Assembly: GCA_963797765.1 (NCBI GenBank)
Contig: CAWCQU010000002.1
Coordinates: 930,001-994,000 of the forward strand
DNA: 64,000 nt
Source: JBGPTK01 sp963797765
GTDB lineage: Bacteria > Acidobacteriota > Terriglobia > Acidiferrales > UBA7541
Direction of reading: 5' to 3'
The position numbers were made by a program, and so were the translations under genes. Positions 16,919-25,236 of the stretch are shown piece after piece. Numbering within the stretch: the first letter of the stretch is position 1; each line of letters opens with the position of its first letter. The notes under the pieces were generated by a model. That model searched no databases. It was not told the DNA's origin and was given only the letters and a program-made list of their open reading frames with translations.

Positions 16919-19108
16919 CTAGGAAGGATTATGCTTCGGGGGAACGTGCTTTTCTGCGGCAGCTTCGCCAGTTTCTGATTTCTTTTCCTCTTGCGCCGCT
17001 TGCGCTTTCGCCTGCCCGGCCTTCTCTTGCTCCTGCAGCGCGCGCAGATAAGCGGGGCGCGTATGCCGCAAGTGGTCCGCGGAGGCTTTTCCAGTCAGCC
17101 ACGAAAGATCGAGCGGATAAACATCCGGGTCAAAAATGGTCGTGTAGAAATGCCAGATAACGATTGCCAGCGTCGCCAAAATCGCCTCGTAATAATGAAG
17201 CATGGTCGCCGCGTCGCTCACCCACTTCGGAAAATGCCGCAAAGTAAAATTATTGAACCACAGCAGAAAACCGGTCAGCGCCATCACGAACGTGCCCCAC
17301 ATAAATGCGAGATACTCCACCTTTTCCGCGTAGCTGAATTTTCCAAACTGCGGCGCTTTGTCCGATAGTCCGAAATTGTAAAGAAACATCTGCACCAGGT
17401 CGTGCGCGTCCTTCGGAATGGGGATCATGTGAAGCATCATGGACCGGTCACGCCGTGAAACAATCAAATGCACGATGTGATACGCCAGCGAAGCGATCAG
17501 GACCACGGCGGCGATGCGGTGTATCGTGCCTCGAAACGCAAATCGGTTTTCCCACTGCAGCAGCGGCTCTGCCCACCACGATCTGGGGAATTTCAACGCG
17601 AACCCGGTCACTACCAGAGTTGGAAAACTCACCACCACCATCCAGTGTTCGATCCGGAAGTGCAGGTTCATCCGCGGGACCTTTTCACCGGTTTCGACGC
17701 GCGGCTTGTGCCGCAGCAATTTCCCGAAGAAATCCACGGCGTTGTGAAGCACCATGAACAGGATCGTCAGCGGAATCAGCACCCAGTAAAATAAGCGGAT
17801 CCATCGAACCACGCGGTGCTCGCTGGCCGAGGAAGCGCGCACGTGCACCGGACCGATCGCAAAAGTGGTGCCCGCGCCCGGATGGCACGTCCCGCAAGTC
17901 TTCGCCAAATTCCTGGGATTAATCGTCGAGCGCGGATCGCTGGGCGGAAAAATATTATGGACGCCATGGCACGACGCGCAATTTGCCACCGTTTGTGAAC
18001 CGGCTGTCAGCGCCAGCCCGTGATAACTGTCTTCGAATGCGGGCACTTTATCGAGCGGAAGATTGTAGCGCTGCGCCAGCCGCTCATCCGCGTGGCACCG
18101 TCCGCACGTCTCCGCCGAAACGCGCGCCGGGTTTACCGGCGATAGCGCCTCGCTGGGCGCCAGGATATTGTGTTCGCCATGGCAATCGGTGCAGACCGGA
18201 GCTCCAGCGACGCTTTCCTGCACCGCTTTCCCGTGAACGCTTTGCGAATAGATGTCGCGAATCTGCGTGTGGCAAGCCCCGCAGGTTTGCGGCACATTCC
18301 AGTGGTTGATTTTCGATCTCGGATCGCGCGCCGGCAAAATATTGTGCACTCCGTGGCAATCGGAGCAAGTCGCCGCTTTGTCATTTCCCGCCGCCACCGC
18401 CCGTCCGTGGACGCTTAACCGGTAGGCCTCCACGGGCTGCGCAAACGGAATCAGATGCTTTTCCAGGTAGGCCGTATTCGAATGGCAGGAACCGCAGGTG
18501 GTGGGAAGATTTCGCTTGGCTACCGGCGATGCGGGATTGCTCTGCGCCACAATTTTGTGCGCGGCGCCATGGCAGGATTGGCAAGTTGCGATCGCCCCCG
18601 CGCCGTCCGGCCCCACGCGGCCATGCACGCTCCTCCCAAATTCCTTGATCTCGTCAGCATGGCACGCCTTGCACTCCTGTCCCGGTTTTTTTCCCGCCGC
18701 CTGAATTTCATGCGGCTCGCCATGGCAGCTTGTGCATGCTTCCGGGCCAAGCATTTCGCCGTGGACGCTTTTCGGCACCGCGGCGGCTTCCTCTGCGTGG
18801 CAAGTGACACACTCCACCTTCGCCACTTTCTTCGGGTGCGGATAATCCTTGATGTCGCCGTGGCAATCCCCACAGGCAAGAATGCCGTGAACGCTCGATT
18901 TCTGGTGTGCGCCGTCCACATGCAGACTGCGCCCCTTATCGTCTTTAAAGTCCTGTTGGCCGTGGCAGGCGAGACAATCCACATTCTGGGGTTGCGAAGC
19001 GTGTGAAGACGCGGGCGCGGAAACCGTCAGCCAGAACGTCGCGAAGAGGCAGAAGAGTGTAATTGGGCTTCCCTTCCGCGAGTCGGCAGGCTCGGCGCAA
19101 ACTCGCAC
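16919..19108 (-). CDS. 13-heme cytochrome c fused to b-type cytochrome (CbcL-like)
   Basis: After a hydrophobic leader (ITLFCLFATFWLTVSAPA, cleavage near ASSHAS) come 13 CXXCH heme sites over about residues 45-425 (from CLACH to CGTCH). Many are spaced by repeated SVHG and CHGVHNI blocks. The C-terminal 290 residues carry about five membrane segments with paired histidines (LHFRIEHWMVVVSFP, TIHRIAAVVLI, AYHIVHLIV, ATMLHYYEAIL, IWHFYT), a formate-dehydrogenase/hydrogenase-type b cytochrome. This layout matches Geobacter CbcL, a menaquinol-oxidising entry point for extracellular electron transfer. The start is uncertain: GTG at 19108 lacks a ribosome binding site and no ATG precedes the leader. 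It is last in the minus-strand operon, behind a hairpin. Confidence 0.85.
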   Translation of the reverse strand: MRVCAEPADSRKGSPITLFCLFATFWLTVSAPASSHASQPQNVDCLACHGQQDFKDDKGRSLHVDGAHQKSSVHGILACGDCHGDIKDYPHPKKVAKVECVTCHAEEAAAVPKSVHGEMLGPEACTSCHGEPHEIQAAGKKPGQECKACHADEIKEFGRSVHGRVGPDGAGAIATCQSCHGAAHKIVAQSNPASPVAKRNLPTTCGSCHSNTAYLEKHLIPFAQPVEAYRLSVHGRAVAAGNDKAATCSDCHGVHNILPARDPRSKINHWNVPQTCGACHTQIRDIYSQSVHGKAVQESVAGAPVCTDCHGEHNILAPSEALSPVNPARVSAETCGRCHADERLAQRYNLPLDKVPAFEDSYHGLALTAGSQTVANCASCHGVHNIFPPSDPRSTINPRNLAKTCGTCHPGAGTTFAIGPVHVRASSASEHRVVRWIRLFYWVLIPLTILFMVLHNAVDFFGKLLRHKPRVETGEKVPRMNLHFRIEHWMVVVSFPTLVVTGFALKFPRSWWAEPLLQWENRFAFRGTIHRIAAVVLIASLAYHIVHLIVSRRDRSMMLHMIPIPKDAHDLVQMFLYNFGLSDKAPQFGKFSYAEKVEYLAFMWGTFVMALTGFLLWFNNFTLRHFPKWVSDAATMLHYYEAILATLAIVIWHFYTTIFDPDVYPLDLSWLTGKASADHLRHTRPAYLRALQEQEKAGQAKAQAAQEEKKSETGEAAAEKHVPPKHNPS

Positions 19109-19133
19109 TGGCGGGCGCTAATGACGATAAAAC

Positions 19134-19162
19134 GCCATGGACGCCCCGGAGGCGTCCATGGC
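19134..19162 (-). terminator. Strong intra-operon hairpin
   Basis: GCCATGGACGCC at 19134-19145 and GGCGTCCATGGC at 19151-19162 form a perfect 12-bp stem with a 5-base loop. On the minus strand GTTTTATC follows. It lies between the monoheme cytochrome gene and the 13-heme fusion gene. It could terminate part of the transcripts or block 3' decay of the upstream message. Confidence 0.6.
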
Positions 19163-19209
19163 TTCATGTCGAGAAAACAGAATCAGATCAGGGCTTGCGG
19201 CCGTGCTTG

Positions 19210-19545
19210 CTACTTTTTGGCCATCCCGCGAATGTAAGTCACCAGTGCTTTGATCTGGTCGGGCTTCAAGGTCTTTTCATATCCGGGCATCTTGTTCTTG
19301 CCCTTGGTAATGATCCCCGCCAGGTCGTCGTCCGATTCCTTCTGGACTTCGGGAGAGGCGAAATCGCGGGCGCCGAGTTTCTTGCCCATCGTGTTGTCGC
19401 CCTTCCCATCCGGCCCGTGGCACATGGCGCACTTTGCTTTGTACGTGCTTGCCGCGTCCTGTGCCTGCGCTGGCGCGGCCACCAGGAATAGGCCCGCAAC
19501 CAGAAGAAACATTCCTCCACTCACTCGAACCAACAGCTGTTTCAT
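19210..19545 (-). CDS. Monoheme periplasmic c-type cytochrome
   Basis: The 111-residue precursor has a signal peptide (VSGGMFLLVAGLFLVAAPAQA). Its single heme site CAMCH is followed by GPDGKGDNTMGKKL, and a likely axial methionine lies in KNKMPGYE. The C-terminal helix DQIKALVTYIRGMAKK is typical of class I cytochrome c. It probably shuttles electrons in the periplasm between the inner-membrane cytochromes and the outer-membrane conduit. ATG at 19545 is chosen because AGGGGG lies 8 bases upstream. It lies 65 bases after the mtrB-like gene on the same strand. Confidence 0.9.
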   Translation of the reverse strand: MKQLLVRVSGGMFLLVAGLFLVAAPAQAQDAASTYKAKCAMCHGPDGKGDNTMGKKLGARDFASPEVQKESDDDLAGIITKGKNKMPGYEKTLKPDQIKALVTYIRGMAKK

Positions 19546-19610
19546 CTCATTACCCCCTGAAAAGATGCCGAACCATATCACGTTTTGATCTGTTGCCGCT
19601 GCACTCTCTA

Positions 19611-22056
19611 TCAGAACGCGTAGCGTACCCCAAACGTAGCCAGGCTGCCGTTGAAGTCCTGTGATCCGATTGGCGCCAGTCCGGTGATCGCGGACGGCGT
19701 CTTGCCGTTATAACCATAGTAGTTCCACGTAGTCTTGTAGCTGAGACCTTTGTACAGATCGATCTGAATCATCGCGTAGGGTTTCTGGAAATTAAAAGCC
19801 AGCGCTGTAAGCGGTTGAAGCGGATTCAGAACCAGCGTGCTGCCGCCCACAAACGATCCCATATAACCGAACGAAGCGGTGATCGCTTTCATGGGCTTGA
19901 AAATTACATCGCTGTAAACGAAATGCTGCAGGCTGTTGTAAAACCCGTTGGCGCTCTGGGCCACCGGCGAACCTACGATCGGGCAAGGAGCAGTGGGCAA
20001 CCCCGCTTGTCCCGAGGCCGCGAAGCAGACCAGAGCTTCCGAGTGAATATCGTTGTAGTTGTAGCCCAGGTCGAAGGTAAGCTTCGGATTCGGCGAGAGG
20101 ATAGTGCCGAAGCTGTAGGTCCGGCCGTGCGCCAGGTTATTTACTTGGAACACGTTGTCGCGGTTCTCGTGAATATCGATGGCGCCGTCAACGCTCAACC
20201 AAGGCCGCGGCGTGTAGGTGGCGTGAATCTTGTACTGTTGCACTTGCCGCGGGCTGGTCCGGAACAAGGCAAAGTCGCTGTAACCGAACAAGAAATCGCC
20301 GTTGATCCGCAGCGTATCCATCGGCCGGAACATCAGCCCCACCTCTGCGGCGTTGGTATGGATCTCCGTGATGTTGCGCGCCGTATCGGAGCCCGCATCC
20401 GGGCCCGCCGCAATGATCGATCCGTTCGCCTGAACCGTGCACCTCGAGGGCAGCACGCCGGCCACCAGCGCGCAATCCCCGCGCGCGGCAAGATGGAAAT
20501 TCCCCGCTGTTCCAGTTGGTCCTCCCGGATCGTAGATTTCGCCTAGATCCAATGCTTCGGCGAAATCCGACACAACGCGATCTTCATAGAGATAACCGAT
20601 TCGCGCGCTGAATCGTTTCGAGAAATCGTAGAGCAATCCGAAATTATTGGTCTTTGAATTCTGCCCCAGGAATGTGGAATTGGTTTCCGTTTCCAGGTCC
20701 GCTCCCGAACTCGAAGTGTGTTGCGGGCACGTCGCAGCGGTAAAGGGAGCCGGACAGGTTGCCGCGCTGAAGGGAGCAGACAGCGGGAGCAACATCGACG
20801 GGAAAAGACCGCCTGCCGCTGGAGCCACCGAGAAGCCGTTTCCCTCCACTGCATTCCACACGCCGGGAATCCGCCAATTCATGTACGAGAAGGAATCCTC
20901 GATGCGGAATTTATCCGTCACCGAATAAATGCCGGCCCAATCCACGCTTGCCGTGACCCTCTTGGCGTCCGCGGGGCCGCTGTTCGAGGTGGTGCGACCC
21001 GCTGTCCGGGAGCTGAGTCCATTCGTCAGTTCGCTGTAATCGAGAACCTGGTTGTTCGCGGAGCTGTAAGCCCCCGACATCGTCATCTCGAATTTTCTGA
21101 AATACGACGATCGCAATCCCAATCGTTCCGTGGGCATGAAGTTGCGCGGGCGGCCCGACAGGCTATAGGACAACAGTCCGCTGCAATTCGCCTTCACGGT
21201 CGGAGGAGTCGTTCCGGCATTGGTGACGGGCGCCGCGCAGGGCGTCGTCCCGTTATAAACGATGCCCAGGTCAACAGGCACCCCGCCGGTAAGCTGAAAA
21301 AGTGTATGCAGATCCGAGGCTGTGTCATCCCCCTTGTAGTAGTTCAGGAACTGGTCATACGTGATGGTGGTGCGTGGCAGTACGATATAATCCACTCCCA
21401 AGCGATAGGCATTCATGCTGCTGGAATCCACTCGATTAAAGCTGGAGATGACCGGACTATCCGTCGTCCACGACGCCGGACCTTCATTGCGGTAATGGGA
21501 ATAGCCCAGGCGGAATCGTACCTTCGATTGCGGCAGTAGTGTCAAATTGTAATCTTGCATGCGCCGCGTCAGGTCCAGTGCGTGCGGCGAATTGACGAAG
21601 GGAATCGCCGGATTGAAAGAAGTCGGGTTCAACGGATTCCCCAGCAGGTTGTAATTCCAGAAATTCTTGTCCCGCCGGAACACGCCGCCGAAAATCGTAC
21701 CAGCGGTTCTTCTCAATCCGCAGCCGCGTCACGTCGTTGGGATCGCCGCCATACCCGAAATTGCTGAAGTTCAGGCTGTCGAAAAAAACTCCCCGGTGAT
21801 CCAGTGACCGCATATCCAGTGTGTAGTCGAACAGCCGCATGCCGGACCCCAGGTTCACGAATGTATCGTAGTTATTCTGGTTCCCGTTGATCCAGTTCGC
21901 GCGATATCCGAACTCCACCGACTGCTGGATATTGTAATTGCCGGTATCAATCCCTTTGGTCCCGGAATTGTCCTGGGCCTTAGACGCGGTCGCGAAAAAA
22001 GGCCCCGCTACCAGAAGCAGACAGCCGAGCAAGCGAATTCCGACCCGAACGTTCAT
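19611..22056 (-). CDS. MtrB/PioB-type outer-membrane beta-barrel (frameshifted)
   Basis: The protein has a signal peptide (IRLLGCLLLVAGPFFATASKAQ), then strand-rich sequence typical of the MtrB/PioB family. Family features include GNYNIQQSVEFGYRANWING near the N-terminus, the RRDKNFWNYNLLGNPLNP block, repeated turns, and a terminal aromatic strand FGVRYAF. The barrel houses a decaheme cytochrome and lets electrons cross the outer membrane. The frame breaks in the AAAA run at 21693-21696 (plus strand). Deleting one base restores ...RWYDFGGVFRRDKNF... and an 814-residue protein, longer than Shewanella MtrB (about 700). No N-terminal CXXC was seen. It is second in the operon, 96 bases after the decaheme gene. 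Confidence 0.85.
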
Positions 22057-22152
22057 GGCTTTTCACCCCGCTGAATTAGGACTTTAAATATTTGCGACTC
22101 GTGGGCGGCGCCCGTTTCCTTTCCGATCGCTAAATGGAAAATCATGGCCGCC

Positions 22153-23118
22153 TTATTTGAAGAACGTGTGGTCCACGTTCGATCCGTGGATCTGCGAATG
22201 GCACAGCGTGCACGCCTGGTATTGCGCCGCCTGGTTGTGGAACGAAGGCGTGCCGGGAGCCGCGCTGAAGCTCGATTGCGTGTGGCATTGCAAGCAAAGC
22301 AAATTGACGTTGCTGAACTTCAGCAGGTGCGGATTCGGTGATCCGTGCGGCGTATGGCAGGAGACGCATCCTTCGGTCTTCACCGGCATGTGCTCAAACA
22401 CGAAAGGCCCCTGCTTATCAATATGGCAGGTAAAGCAAACCGCATCTTGCGTGGCTGACGTGCGCACTTGCTTTGGCTTCACGGTTCCGTGCGGGTTGTG
22501 GCAATCGGTGCACTGCACAAATCCTTCATTGACCCGGTGATGGAAGGGCATATTGAATTGCGGCTTCTGCTGCAGGTGGCAGGAATAGCAAAGTTCGGGC
22601 TGCGATTTCACCAACAGGAATTCTTTGGTCTGCGCGTGGTGCGGCGAATGGCAGGAAATGCAACTCACGTCATTTTTGCGGTGCAGCGAATTCGTCGCGT
22701 TCATCTGCTGCGGCCCGGAGGCGTGGCAGGTAAGACACTTGCTATTTATCTTCTCGGTGGAGGCGCCTTTGAAGCTGAAAATTTTTGTCTTATCGGCGGG
22801 ATCCCCCGTGTGCTCTTCGCCCGGCCCATGGCATCCTTCGCATCCCTGCTTCGATGCCGTGGCATGCGGGTCAAGCATGGTCTTATAGTGAGGAGACTTT
22901 TCGTATCCATTGAAGACGTCTTCGTGGCAAGTCTTGCAGGTATCCGACCCCACGTAACCTTTTTCAGGCGGTTTTTGATCCGCCGCTTTCGATGTTGTCG
23001 AATCGGACTTGCCTTTATCGGGCGCCTTGTCCTGCGCTTGCGCTGCACTGATCAGCATCCCCGTAAACATCAGCATGGCTGCGAAGCCAACTACTCCCAA
23101 CCCTCTCACTCGCCCCAT
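22153..23118 (-). CDS. Decaheme c-type cytochrome, MtrA/PioA/DmsE family
   Basis: The 321-residue precursor has a signal peptide (GFAAMLMFTGMLISAAQAQ) and exactly ten CXXCH sites (CKTCH, CEGCH, CLTCH, CISCH, CYSCH, CTDCH, CFTCH, CVSCH, CLQCH, CTLCH). Regular spacing and PHG/SPHH blocks place it in the MtrA/DmsE family, which plugs the MtrB-type barrel and carries electrons across the outer membrane. AAGGAGG lies 7 bases before the ATG. It is the first gene of a four-gene minus-strand operon and is preceded by a long leader containing paired Crp/Fnr-like boxes and a structured region. Confidence 0.93.
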   Translation of the reverse strand: MGRVRGLGVVGFAAMLMFTGMLISAAQAQDKAPDKGKSDSTTSKAADQKPPEKGYVGSDTCKTCHEDVFNGYEKSPHYKTMLDPHATASKQGCEGCHGPGEEHTGDPADKTKIFSFKGASTEKINSKCLTCHASGPQQMNATNSLHRKNDVSCISCHSPHHAQTKEFLLVKSQPELCYSCHLQQKPQFNMPFHHRVNEGFVQCTDCHNPHGTVKPKQVRTSATQDAVCFTCHIDKQGPFVFEHMPVKTEGCVSCHTPHGSPNPHLLKFSNVNLLCLQCHTQSSFSAAPGTPSFHNQAAQYQACTLCHSQIHGSNVDHTFFK

Positions 23119-23142
23119 GAAAATCCTCCTTCGAGTTACTGA

Positions 23143-23361
23143 TCAGAGTTCCATCTGAACGGACTTTGCATATCTCGGCCTTCTGCTAGGAAACCGGACG
23201 TTACTATGCAGAAAAACGTAATTGGATGACTGCTCAAAATTGCTCATGTTTCCGAATAGGCATCCCATCGAAAGATCCGCACATTCGGTGCGCGATGAGC
23301 AATTAAGCCCGATGGTTTCCTCGAAATAGTTCGTCTCCGAAATATGATCTAAGTGGTTCAT
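23143..23361 (-). CDS. Possible leader ORF upstream of the decaheme gene
   Basis: A 72-residue frame (MNHLDHISETNYFEETIGLN ...) with three cysteines ends 24 bases before the decaheme start. Composition is protein-like, but there is no ribosome binding site and no recognised family. The same DNA forms a stem-loop. A putative -10 (CATAAT at 23360-23365, minus strand) overlaps the start codon and would exclude it. Treat as doubtful. Confidence 0.25.
   Translation of the reverse strand: MNHLDHISETNYFEETIGLNCSSRTECADLSMGCLFGNMSNFEQSSNYVFLHSNVRFPSRRPRYAKSVQMEL
23238..23304 (-). promoter_or_regulatory. Structured leader of the conduit operon
   Basis: AATTGCTCAT at 23238-23247 pairs with ATGAGCAATT at 23295-23304, a perfect 10-bp outer stem. 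Inside, minus-strand CGCAC-CGAAT-GTGCG forms a small hairpin, and CCGAAT/ATTCGG is an alternative pairing. Mutually exclusive inner stems in a 5' leader suggest regulation, but no known riboswitch class was recognised. Confidence 0.4.
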
Positions 23362-23404
23362 TATGGTACAAGCCCCATCATCTGACACACCGATACATAA
23401 AATC

Positions 23405-23442
23405 CGTGACTAGAGTCACTTGTGAATGTGATGCCCATCACA
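23405..23442 (-). promoter_or_regulatory. Paired Crp/Fnr-type operator, conduit operon
   Basis: CGTGACTAGAGTCACT (23405-23420) and TGTGATGCCCATCACA (23427-23442) both fit GTGA-N6-TCAC, and their starts are 22 bp apart. The second is a perfect match to the classical Crp consensus TGTGA-N6-TCACA. They lie about 290-325 bases upstream of the decaheme gene, beyond the 3' end of the Crp/Fnr gene. Confidence 0.7.
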
Positions 23443-23491
23443 TCCCCGAATGGGGATGCGATGACGCAATTCAGCTATGGAAGGGGATGAG

Positions 23492-24250
23492 TTACGCGCC
23501 CCCAAGAATCTCGAGGGCTGGACGATTGGAAATCACAATACTGGAGCCTTTCATCTGTACCAGTTTCTTCTTTTTGAAATCGGAGAACAGCCGCGTCACT
23601 GTCTCCCGCGAGGCCCCAATCATCTGGGCGATTTCCTCGTGAGTCAGAGTCAACGTCAGCCGGTTCACATCCTGCTGCGTGCCGTGATGATTGCCCGCCC
23701 AATCCAGCAGGAACTTCGCAAGCTTTTCCGCGGAGGAACGGGAAAGCCCCAGTGAGCGCACTTCCTGATACGCCGTGCGATAAATATTGGCGAGCAGTTG
23801 CGCCACTTTCAGCGCCGCATCGCCGTGATCCTTCAAGAAGTGCAGGAACGACTCCCGCGGAATGAAATTGGCCTGCCCCGGCTCCAAAACCTCCGCGGTC
23901 ACCTCATACGGTTCACCGGAAATTGTTCCCGGAAGTCCGACGATTTCCCCAGCTTCGGCGATTCGCAGGATCATGGTCTTACCGTCGGACGATGCTGCTG
24001 AAAGCTTCACCCGCCCGGAACAGATGATGAATACTCCCCGGGGCGGCTGCCCTTCGACAAACAGAAACGCACCTTTCGGATACGTTGCGCTCGAAGTGAT
24101 CGCGGATAACTTCTGTATGCCCGTGGGCGACAAATCACAGAAGATCCGGTCCTCCCGCAAGGGACAGGCAATACAGTCCTCGATAATCCGCAACCCGTAT
24201 GGTGTCTGCATAAAGATCGGCTGCAAGTATATGCCCAAATCCCGGAACAT
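23492..24250 (-). CDS. Crp/Fnr-family transcriptional regulator
   Basis: The 252-residue protein has an N-terminal cysteine cluster C26-X2-C29-X8-C38 (CIACPLREDRIFC). A cyclic-nucleotide-type beta-roll follows (PKGAFLFVEGQPPRGVFIICSGRVKL ... in blocks, with C77), then a dimer helix and a C-terminal winged helix. The recognition helix SRETVTRLF keeps the R-E-X3-R pattern of Crp that reads GTGA half-sites, matching the operators found nearby. The cysteines suggest an Fe-S or redox sensor like Fnr, though the spacing differs from E. coli Fnr (CX2CX5C). The gene is upstream of the cytochrome operon on the same strand, and has paired operators in its own divergent promoter region, which suggests autoregulation. 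The ATG at 24250 has only a weak ribosome binding site. Confidence 0.9.
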   Translation of the reverse strand: MFRDLGIYLQPIFMQTPYGLRIIEDCIACPLREDRIFCDLSPTGIQKLSAITSSATYPKGAFLFVEGQPPRGVFIICSGRVKLSAASSDGKTMILRIAEAGEIVGLPGTISGEPYEVTAEVLEPGQANFIPRESFLHFLKDHGDAALKVAQLLANIYRTAYQEVRSLGLSRSSAEKLAKFLLDWAGNHHGTQQDVNRLTLTLTHEEIAQMIGASRETVTRLFSDFKKKKLVQMKGSSIVISNRPALEILGGA

Positions 24251-24351
24251 CAGCTTTTATCTTTTGCCTTTGCTGCTGCTCTATCCGCAACAACCCGGCA
24301 TTCGAAAACCATTACTACTCCCACCGGTCAAATGCGGCTTCGTGGTCTTCG

Positions 24352-24389
24352 CGTGATGCACATCACGGTGACCGGTGACATCGGTCACT
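24352..24389. promoter_or_regulatory. Paired Crp/Fnr-type operator, divergent promoter
   Basis: CGTGATGCACATCACG (24352-24367, a perfect palindrome) and GGTGACATCGGTCACT (24374-24389) fit GTGA-N6-TCAC, with starts 22 bp apart. They lie between the Crp/Fnr gene (minus, start 24250) and the cysteine-rich gene (plus, start 24442) and could control both. Confidence 0.7.
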
Positions 24390-24441
24390 GTTGCGTACAA
24401 CCATTTTCGCGCAAACTGAGCAAATGATTGAGGAGGGCGCA

Positions 24442-24852
24442 ATGGCACAGGACAATCGAAATTTGGTCGAAACGTTGAAATTTGAACTGAACTTTCTAAA
24501 GAAGGGCGGCTACAACCCGTCACCTCGAAGCCCTTGGAAACCGCAGTTGATCTTCCAGGATTCGCCCACCTGCCTGAATTATGATTCCAAGGAAAATCCT
24601 CAACCTTGTTCCGAATGCCTCCTGATGCAATTTGTTCCGCCCGAATCTCGAGACGACAAAGTTCCATGCCGGCACATCGTCCTGAACGAGGAAGGTCTAA
24701 GCATCGACTCCTTTTACCGATATGGGACCCAATCTGAACTCGAAGATTCACTTCGATTCTGGCTCGAGCAAACCATCGCTCGCCTCGAGAAGCAAACATC
24801 CAGTGCAGCGGTTTGCACAAATTGCTGCGGGACGTGTGAAACCAAGCATTAG
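24442..24852 (+). CDS. Cysteine-rich protein, unknown function
   Basis: The 136-residue protein has no signal peptide or membrane segment, so it is probably cytoplasmic. Eight cysteines cluster as C-X13-C-X2-C (CLNYD ... CSEC), one in PCRHIVLNEEG, and CTNCCGTC at the end. The pattern suggests binding of zinc, iron or an Fe-S cluster. I do not recognise the family. GAGGAGGG lies just upstream of the ATG at 24442, making this start secure; an in-frame upstream start would bury that site. It is divergent from the Crp/Fnr gene and shares its paired operators, so it is a candidate member of the same redox regulon. Confidence 0.75.
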   Translation: MAQDNRNLVETLKFELNFLKKGGYNPSPRSPWKPQLIFQDSPTCLNYDSKENPQPCSECLLMQFVPPESRDDKVPCRHIVLNEEGLSIDSFYRYGTQSELEDSLRFWLEQTIARLEKQTSSAAVCTNCCGTCETKH

Positions 24853-25013
24853 AAAATCTGTCCTCCCGAATTAAGGCCCGCGTGCCGCACACCGCGCAAT
24901 AGTGTGGTTTTTCACCTTCTCCTCCCTCGCAACTCTCGAGTGGCCTTCCGTATCAACTACTGCGGCATCGCCGGCGGCATCCCGTTTCCCGTGGATGGCT
25001 TCGAACAACGCTA

Positions 25014-25044
25014 TTGACATAAAGTACTATGTTTTATAAAGTAC
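25014..25044 (+). promoter_or_regulatory. Promoter-like sequence with TAAAGTAC direct repeats
   Basis: TTGACA at 25014-25019 and TATAAA at 25035-25040 (15-base spacer) resemble a sigma-70 promoter. TAAAGTAC occurs at 25020-25027 and again at 25037-25044, and GTACT/AGTAC form an inverted repeat with an 11-base spacer. The arrangement looks like a repressor site over a promoter, now leading only to a truncated frame. Confidence 0.5.
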
Positions 25045-25048
25045 ATCT

Positions 25049-25174
25049 ATGAACAATATCCGTCAGCCCTTTCTGCAATCCCTTGGGCGCCAATGGTCCC
25101 CCGCGGAAATGACCCGGCCGCCCCTTCTCGATGCCGCGATTCTCGCAGGTCTAAGTGCCGCGTCAAACCCATAG
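25049..25174 (+). pseudogene. Truncated gene fragment
   Basis: An ATG five bases behind the promoter-like sequence opens a 41-codon frame (MNNIRQPFLQSLGRQWSPAE ...) that stops at TAG 25172-25174, where repeat-rich DNA begins. The good promoter and abrupt end suggest the 5' remnant of a lost gene. The product family is not recognised. Confidence 0.35.
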
Positions 25175-25216
25175 GATTGCGTCTTATTAGAGCGCCAGAG
25201 GCGCGCCAGAAGTTAG

Positions 25217-25236
25217 CCCAACCCGTAAGGGTTGGG
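25217..25236. repeat. Perfect hairpin repeat
   Basis: CCCAACCC and GGGTTGGG flank GTAA, giving an 8-bp stem with a four-base loop. It is embedded among GGCGCG repeats and resembles REP-like elements. Confidence 0.6.
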
